64,000 bases of DNA from Podospora bellae-mahoneyi (taxonomy: Eukaryota; Ascomycota; Sordariomycetes; Sordariales; Podosporaceae): the NCBI RefSeq assembly GCF_035222275.1, contig NC_085886.1, positions 620,001-684,000 on the forward strand. The letters are read 5' to 3'. This document shows, in pieces, positions 56,927-64,000 of this stretch (the first letter of the stretch is position 1; every line of letters starts with the position of its first letter). The translations under genes were made by a program, and so were the position numbers. The notes under the pieces were generated by a model. It worked only from the letters and a program-made list of their open reading frames with translations. It searched no databases and was not told the origin of the DNA.

Positions 56927-58160
56927 ATGTCTTCGTCTCTGCCAGGCGTCCGGCCACTTCCCGACTCTCAGTATGATCTTAGCACCTACTGGGGCCGTGT
57001 GAGGCATACTGCGAGCATTACAGATCCGAGGTGAGAGCAAACTGACAACCTGTCTTATAACCATAACCTACCAGGTCGATGAGTGAGGTGTGAGTGAGTA
57101 GGGGACTTGTACCCCCCGGCCATCCCACATCACCAACCTGCCTTGCTTTTTATGTCGTGCCAGCATATACTAACCTGCGACCGTCAATAGGACCCTCCTC
57201 GTAGGCAGTGCCGGTCTTACAGATGCCAAAAACCTCCTCATCGCCTACAAGAATGGGCAAATTCCACACATGACCCCCGACCTCTGGAAGGCCAAGAAGA
57301 TTGTCGACTCGACTCTGCACCCAGACACAGGCGAGGCGGTCTTCCTCCCCTTCCGCATGTCGTGCTTTGTCCTCTCCAACTTGGTGGTGACAGCGGGCAT
57401 GTTGACCCCTGGCCTTGGTGTAAGCCCTGTACCTCCCCCCCTTTCTGGCCACATACTCACCTCCATACAGAACCGCGGCACCATCGCCTGGCAAGTAGCC
57501 AACCAGTCCCTCAACGTAGCAATCAACTACTCCAACTCCAACAAATCCTCCCCCTTATCCTGGTCCAAAATCGCCCAATCCTACTTCCTCGCCGTCGGCG
57601 CCTCCTGCTCCGTAGCCGTAGGCCTCAACTCCCTCGTCCCCCGTCTGAAATCCATCACCCCTTCCACCCGCCTCATCCTCGGCCGACTCGTCCCCTTCGC
57701 CGCCGTGGCCTCGGCCGGTGCCCTCAACGTCTTCCTCATGCGCGGGGAGGAGATCCGCACCGGCATCGACGTCTTCCCTGTCCTGTCTCAAAAGGCCAGG
57801 GAGGCGTTTGCTGCCCAGGGCAAGTCCCCCTCCGAGGTGGAGAGTCTGGGCAAGAGCCAAAAGGCGGCAACGTTGGCGGTGGGGGAGACGGCGGTGAGCA
57901 GGGTGCTGAATTCGTCCCCGATCATGGTCATCCCCGCGCTGGCGCTGGTGAGGTTCCAGAAGACGGAGTGGCTGAGGAAGAACCCTAGGTGGACGACGCC
58001 GTTGAATTTGGGGTTGATCTTGGTGACGTCGTATGCGGTTTTGCCGTTGGCGCTGGCGGCGTTCCCGCAGAGGCAGAAGGTTAGGGCGGATAGTTTGGAG
58101 GAGAGGTTTCATGGACGGGGTGGGGAGGGGGGGTTGGTGGAGTTCAATAGGGGTATTTGA
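56927..58160 (+). CDS. fsf1: Sideroflexin (Fsf1-like mitochondrial amino-acid carrier)
   Basis: Three exons: 56927-57030, 57191-57419 and 57471-58160; 340 aa. Exon 1 ends in TDPR, and exon 2 continues TLLVGSAGLTDAKNLL. The conserved HPDTGE motif in STLHPDTGEAVFLPFRM and the NQSLNVAINYSNSNKSS block mark the sideroflexin family. About four or five hydrophobic segments are visible (for example SCFVLSNLVVTAGMLTPGLG, SYFLAVGASCSVAVGLNSL, FAAVASAGALNVFLM, LNLGLILVTSYAVLPLALAA). Sideroflexins sit in the mitochondrial inner membrane; SFXN1 in animals transports serine for one-carbon metabolism and yeast Fsf1 is the counterpart. Length and motif order fit. The last intron is 51 nt and in frame (see findings). 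The tail is unusually basic and Gly-rich (HGRGGEGG). Confidence 0.95.
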
Positions 58161-61100
58161 GGAGATATAGGCAAATAAACGAATGGTTCAAGATGCATGG
58201 TGTTTTGGAGGCTGAAGGGGTGAATGGGTTTAAAAAAGGAGGTTTGCCTGGGCGTGAGAGCGTTGCCAGCTGTTGGTGTTAGCTTGAAGTCTGATTCCCC
58301 TTCTCCAAGATCCAGAATCCGGGCAGAGGGTTCGGTTTTCCAGCAAGTCCTTCTCCAACCAACACTCAAACTTTATCCAACCAGGTCCAACACTTCGGAT
58401 TCCCCGAGTCCACTGGGACATGAGCATCTCAAACATTGTCTTGCGTAAAGACACTCACCAACTGAAGATACCCTACCCAAGACTCCCGTCTCAGTGAACA
58501 ACATGAGATCCGTTTACAAAACAAGGGGTGTAATCTGATGCAAGTCCCACTTTCGTCACGGTGACTTGAACCCAGTATGTGGAGCCTGTGAAACAGTTGT
58601 TGTTGTTGTTACTGTTGTGGTGCGTGAACTGTTGCACGGCAGATGGTGAGTGAAACCACACTTGTGTAAATTTCAAAGCCCCAGACCTTCAAAAACACAT
58701 CCGTAGGCCTTGAACTATCTTCAACACGCCTTCAAGGACAGATATTTGTGAGAATAGAGGAAACAGGCGGGAAAATACAAGTTGAATTTTCACGCTGAGA
58801 ATGAGGAGTTGTGAGAGAGGCTCTCCAGGCAGGCAGCCTAACCCCACATAGCTTATCTCATATTCACGCTTGCCTGTTATTGATCATGTGAAGGAGTGTG
58901 AATGCTCCTTTTTTTTCGCAGGCAAGTCTTGGAGACCAAAGATAAACATCACTGGACTGTTTCGGATGAGGAGGGATCGGTGCCTATTTTCACTTGATCT
59001 GCTTGTCAGATCCTTAGATTTGGAGGGTTTGTGAGATGAGACCACAGACTGATGGCTTGAAAGCAAATTGAGAGGAAAGTGGGCATGTCAATCATTTCGT
59101 TTCGAAATATGGATTTGATGAAGGTTTTATGCAAACTTTGCTGTGCCATGGTTGATTTGGGGGCTGTGGTGGTGGTGCACTGGGTTGGATACCAAGCATA
59201 AGTTGGGTTAGGGTAGTTTATAGGCCCTTGATTTATCCATCACCCCGTGTTTGTAAATAATATGAAGGCAAAGTATTACACCGTAGTAAGGATGTCCCTC
59301 ACCTAGGTAGCCAACCTTTCCCCCACCACTTGCTTTGAGCAGATTTTGTTGATGTTATTGTTTTAGTCCGAGCGGAGGACGGTCTTTCATGATGGATGGG
59401 TGGTCACACCCCCACTAACCCTACAGCGGTAAAAGACCGTTGCCACCTGCCCGTTTGAATTCGTTTCCTTTTTTTCTTCATCAAGGCTCTCCTTCCTGCA
59501 GATAAGGATGAAGTCATCCTGCAATGCAGCAGCCACAACCCCAAAAAGTGAAGAAAGAAGAGAGGATTGCAACAGGCGCGGGGAAGTCCTGGTGGTGCTT
59601 GCTTGCCAGTTGTTGGTCCACTGACGAAAGAGAGGGGTCATCTTTCTTTGGATTTTGGCCACTGCGGGGCAGCCACGGCAACCAGCCAGCGACCAACCCC
59701 CCCCCCCCCACACACACACCACACCATCCCGTCACAAAGTGTAGCGGGATCTCGTGGACCCTTGATATTGTCCAAGGCGACCCTGGAGTTGCAAAAAGAA
59801 CCGGGCCTAGACAATGCTTGAAGGGTAAAGGAGAGAGTAACGGGGAATTTTGAAATCTGTAAGCTAATTCGGTTGTTCTCACAGTCTCGTCATCAATATC
59901 ACGACAAGAAAAAGCCAAGAACCGGCTGGTTGCCTTCGCTGACAGCTGGACATCGGGTCACAGCGTGGATCCATCTGGTGTGTGCTTACCGTCCTGTATT
60001 AGCAAAAGTTGCACGAAGAACCACCATTACCCATTGGAAGGAAAAGAAGTTGGTTGTGGTTGGGGATGGTTTGATTGCGTTTCCCCGACAAAACCCGCCT
60101 GCTCGTTGCAGTGTGTGCACACATATAGGATCGCGCTAGATACCGATGAGGAGAGATCCGGGGGTTCTGCATGTGCATGGAGGGGGACGATGGAGGGAGG
60201 GTATGTGATCTGTTTTGGCCCGTCCCACCTTTATCAGTTTCTTGTTAATGTGGGAGCCAAACTGTTGATCACCACCTGGCCCCTTTTACCCCTTCTTGGA
60301 TGCTGGTTTCCACTGTAAGAAAGGCATAGCATACACTTATTCATTGCTGAGAAAAAAGGAGGAAGCTGGGCGGTCAGGTTTGGTGCGAGACGGACTCGGT
60401 AGCACTGCAGGGCTCCTCCTCCACCATCAAGCGCGCACCGAGGCTTCCGTTTTCCGCAACCGCCAGGCAAAGAGCACGCTCCCGTGCCGCTCGCGAAGCT
60501 GCAAGGCGCAACCATACCCTTCGGCTTGGGAAGGAATGCTGCGCTGAGTTACGCGATAGGCAAAGAGAACAGCTTGCAAGACGACAGTCAGGGCCAGCCT
60601 CTTCCATACAGAGGCTTGTGCAAATTCAAATGGAAAATCAGAAAGCCACCCAAGGAAGACCTGACGATACCCCCGTCTTATACATTTCTCTTTCATTATT
60701 GGCGGGGCTGGCTGCCATAGGACAGGGTTGCTGGCACTGTGGAAGGCTGTAATAAATCGCCGAAGGTGCCCCCAAGCAGGCGCGTCTCCATGAAGGTTGT
60801 TATTGTCCTTGTTCGATCCCGCTCTGGGGGCTGCCTCTTGGGAGCTGAGGTGAATCAACACCACACCTGGTGGGAAATGGAAGTCTGTCACCCTGCCGCG
60901 TGGTTGATGACTCGGAAATCAGGTCCACGACTGTGGAACAGAGTGGAGAAAGATCAGAGACCCAGAGTCTCATCAACACCAACCAATCCTTCGATATATA
61001 TGCAGCTGCCTCGAACGTAAGAAATGCTTCAACATGAACAAAGTAGGCCGATTGCAAAAGGCACAGACCACGCCTCCAGACCACGGCCGACACCCATCCG

Positions 61101-62779
61101 TTGATCCTGGGAGGATGATGTAAAGGTCCAGCTCGTTTTCTCTTGTTGTCTTCTTATTCCGGAACAGCCAGTCAGTCAGTCAGTCTGTCAGCCAGCCAGC
61201 CCCCAGGCACTGCCCCGGCCGGACCTAAAAGAACCACGGAAACACACAGAAAGAATGAACAGCAACTGGAAAAGCAAGAGGGACTGGTGCTAATTAATAT
61301 CAATGAAGGAGGGACTGAACCCGCGCTGGCGCATGCAACACTCCATGCCAGGTGCTTCCGGAGCGGCGTACATGTGGTTGTCCATTATCCTAGCGAGAGC
61401 CACCGTACGCACAGATGGATGAATGGGTGGATAACTGGTAGCTCTTTCACAGTCACTTCCACGACGAGATGATGACAGCCAGCTACAAGACATAAAAAGG
61501 TTACAGGCACATAACTGAGGAGGGTTCGAGATGCTTCAATGGGCATATCTCATGATGTTGAAAAGCGGAAGGGACCCGCACTGTCCTACCACACTGTGTT
61601 TCTACCTAAGAAGCCTCGAAGAGCCCCGCCTAATGTCAAAGACGGGCACACGAATCAGCACATCGGGTCTGATGTCAGCGTCGCAGACACCACTAGAGGA
61701 AAGTGCGAGACTTGGGAGGTCCACACTGTGCCAGGCATTGGTGGCGCGGGACCAAGCATGGTCAGGTCAGGTTTCAATAAGAGTGGAAGGCGAAACTCGA
61801 GGCTTGGCAAAGCCGAGATGTGAACGTACCCAATGGCAGGGTGGGCTTTTGGCCATTTTCCATCTGAAGTTGCTGTGTTGTTTTTGGGACGTTGACGACG
61901 GGCGCTGCTGCGGTATATTCGTCATTGGCTCTTATGTGCAAAAGTGAAGGTGGTTCCAGCCCTGTGCTCCTGGTGCTGGTTCGGTGTTGACATCGACAAG
62001 GTGTGGTTTGACCGAGAGTCTGCTGGAGCCAACGGGTGAAAACCTAAACAGGGTCGCCAAAGTCACCAGTCGCCCGTTCCCCTTCGCCGAAGACACCAAC
62101 ACTTGAGCGAAACATTCTAGGGCAATCAACCGTCCTTTGGTCGCGGCGAAAAATATACGTCCCCCTTTTCCACACCCTATCAAAGACACTCAACCACTCA
62201 AGCACCAGTGGGCGAGAGAGTTCCCTCAGCCGAGCGTACACCCAGCACCATTCACCACACTCAGCACCATTCACCACAGCCAGCACACCCAGCACACACC
62301 CAAGCAGCGCAGCGCAGACACCAGCGACAAACGGGGCTTGGGCTTCCTTCCCTCGCTCCATCTTCGCGCCAACCTGCTTTCAGTCCAAATTCCGGCTTCC
62401 ACCTTCTCCATTCCTTCCTCATCAGCATCATTGAGCACCTTCGACGAGAGACACTCGAGACTCGACACTCCAGCCGCCTTGATTTCTATCCTGTCGTCAA
62501 TCGGTCGAATGCTGATACCTCCGTGACGGGGCTCCCAACGGCCAGCCAGCGCGCGAGGGCTTCGCCAAAAACCCCGACGTCAGCTAGGAATACCACTCGC
62601 CGGTATTCACCCAGCTCGGGACGCAACCCTTTCACTTGGTGTCAAACCTTAACCACCGACTGCCTCCACCTTCCCCGGGTCAGACACGATACGGGACCTT
62701 CCTGCCCTCGTCCTCTCCCACACTCTTCCCATTTTCCCAATCCTGCCACCCTCTTTGCAGAGAGTAGCGAAGCAGGACA
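58161..62779. other. Long intergenic space upstream of the LAMMER kinase
   Basis: About 4.6 kb with no gene I can support. It contains a 13-nt C run (59697-59709), short CA- and CAGT-type repeats (61166-61190), and near the right end C/A-rich, CT-rich leader sequence (62200-62779). Part is probably a long 5' UTR or promoter of the kinase. Confidence 0.5.
59697..59709. repeat. Poly-C run
   Basis: Thirteen consecutive C followed by a CA-rich segment; prone to length error in assemblies. Confidence 0.85.
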
Positions 62780-64000
62780 ATGTCGACTCCGACTACTGCA
62801 ACTGCGACGCTCCCTCCCTACAGTCACAGTCACTTTCACTACCCACACCACCACCAGCAGCATAAATCGTTCCCACAACCAAATACCTCTGCCTACCGCT
62901 CTACGAACCCGGTGCTTCCTCCTGCCTCCCGTCTCGTTTATCCCTCTACCTCCGGCTACAACACTCACCCGGCGACACCCGCCGCGTCAAATGGAGCGAG
63001 TCTGATGCCCCTGGAGCCATCGAGACACCACCCACACGACTCGGCCGACTTGGCCTCCCATCGCTCGGAATCGCTCTACTCAACCATGCCGGCAAACTCG
63101 CAGTCAAGCCGAACCCAAGTGGTGACCAACCCGCCGCCGTCGTCGTCAAAAAAGAGACAGAGAGATGTCGATTGGAATGATTTCTACAAAAATGGCCTGC
63201 CGACCGAAATCATCGTCATTGATGACTCCCCTGAGCCTGAGGAGCCGGCAACGTCCAAGAACCTGACCAACGGACATTCCTATGCCAGCGGCCCGACCGA
63301 TGCTTCGGTCGCCCCTCCGGCCAAGAGGAGGAGAAAAGAGACTGATGCGGCACCTTACGACCCTGTTCATCATATCGCATCACACACCCACACTCCTCGC
63401 CAGTATGGGTCGCCAAGCAAATCGACAACGTCAAGTGGCCGTACCAACTCTGCCAATCATACCACGGCCGCTACCTCACTTGGCTCACTTTCATCAAACG
63501 GTCAGTATGACCACGAGTTGCAGCAGGCGAGCCAGGGCCAGAAGCGGAAAAGAACCCGGGCACAGACGAACAGCGAGGCGAAGCGTCGCGAGGCTCTGGT
63601 CACAGATGCTTTTGCCAGCTACATTCCTCCTCGGCAGCCCATTAAGAAGTCCCGAGATGTCCCGGTCCAGATCATCACTGATGTGAGCCATTTCCATCAC
63701 GGTGCCATTGTGAATAGCTACACTAACCACCAATGCTAGCCTCCGCACATGCAGATCTCGCGGGTCGACGATGACGAAGGTCACTACATTGTTGTGCCGG
63801 ACAATCCATTGACTGAGCGATGTAAGTTGTTGCTCAATTATGATGAAGGCCTCGGGCATCCTGTTGACGCGAGTCTGAAACAGATCAAATGGTCAAGCTG
63901 CTTGGACAAGGCACGTTCGGCAAAGTCGTCCAAGCCAAGGACAGGCAGCGTCCAGGGAAGTTGGTCGCCATCAAGATCATTCGCTCGGTGCAAAAGTACC
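62780..64000 (+). CDS. kns1: LAMMER (CLK/Kns1-like) protein kinase, N-terminal part
   Basis: Exons 62780-63682, 63740-63821 and 63884 to the window edge; introns 57 and 62 nt; 367 aa visible. The first 300 residues are disordered, His/Ser/Pro-rich, with two basic clusters (KKRQRDVD; KRRRKETD) that may act as nuclear localisation signals. The second exon reads PPHMQISRVDDDEGHYIVVPDNPLTER, close to the segment that precedes the LAMMER kinase domain. The third reads QMVKLLGQGTFGKVVQAKDR, with the Gly-rich loop GQGTFGKV and the ATP-binding lysine in VAIKIIR. LAMMER kinases phosphorylate SR proteins and affect splicing and differentiation. The HRD, DFG and EHLAMMER blocks lie outside the window. 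The ATG at 62780 starts a frame that fits; upstream frames are shadows. Confidence 0.9.

Noticed and set aside
57060-57110. A possible microexon in the first sideroflexin intron (after accag)
   Set aside because: The direct join DPR to TLLVGSAGL agrees with the family, so an extra exon would insert foreign residues.
60800-60840. A ttcgatccc word that resembles the tRNA B box
   Set aside because: No matching stems or A box at the right distance; no tRNA could be folded by eye.

Overview
The window is nuclear DNA of a filamentous ascomycete. The genes are mostly large and interrupted by short introns of about 50-200 nt with GT..AG ends, they prefer C or G at third codon positions, and the protein set (HET-domain protein, fungal DIP2-type double adenylation protein, Vam7, Stm1, LAMMER kinase, class II cyclic-nucleotide phosphodiesterase) is typical of Pezizomycotina. 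The style of the proteins and the long intergenic spaces suggest Sordariales (Podospora/Chaetomium-like). That placement is an inference and was not tested by search. I saw no rRNA, tRNA, CRISPR array, intact transposon or bacterial-type operon.

Layout. 1-821 (-): 3' part missing, fungal integral membrane protein. 2184-3144 (+): EB1/Bim1 microtubule plus-end protein. 4230-5375 (+): Vam7 vacuolar SNARE. 8518-11313 (+): large proline-rich, charged coiled-coil membrane protein. 12010-15648 (-): large HET-domain protein with C-terminal membrane helices. 17384-23185 (-): DIP2 homologue. 24851-26794 (+): uncharacterised protein with a PARP-zinc-finger-like Cys/His block. 29014-31742 (+): class II phosphodiesterase. 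32405-34621 (-): single-pass surface protein. 36293-37201 (+): flavin reductase-like split-barrel protein. 37637-39595 (+): LIM-domain protein whose reading frame holds a TAG. 40106-42359 (-): Ser/Pro/Lys-rich, probably nuclear protein. 42360-48136: the largest space, about 5.8 kb, with a degenerate telomere-like tract. 48137-49537 (+): bZIP factor with a GC-AG intron. 51739-53169 (+): Stm1/SERBP1-like protein. 54217-56147 (-): MFS transporter. 56927-58160 (+): sideroflexin Fsf1. 58161-62779: long gene-free space. 62780 to the right edge (+): 5' part of a LAMMER protein kinase.

The genes do not form a pathway or a biosynthetic cluster. Most are housekeeping or regulatory genes. Signalling and regulation (phosphodiesterase, LAMMER kinase, bZIP, LIM protein, HET protein) and membrane or organelle functions (Vam7, MFS, sideroflexin, surface protein) are mixed. 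Exon borders were worked out by hand from splice consensus, frame continuity and remembered family features. Long leader regions upstream of several regulatory genes probably contain unannotated 5' UTRs and non-coding RNAs that sequence alone cannot define.

I did not find a convincing new multi-gene system. The points most worth a second look are the TAG inside the LIM gene, the telomere-like tract in the 5.8 kb space, the His at the predicted SNARE zero layer of Vam7, the HET protein with membrane helices, the uncharacterised zinc-finger-like protein, and the GC-AG intron of the bZIP gene.
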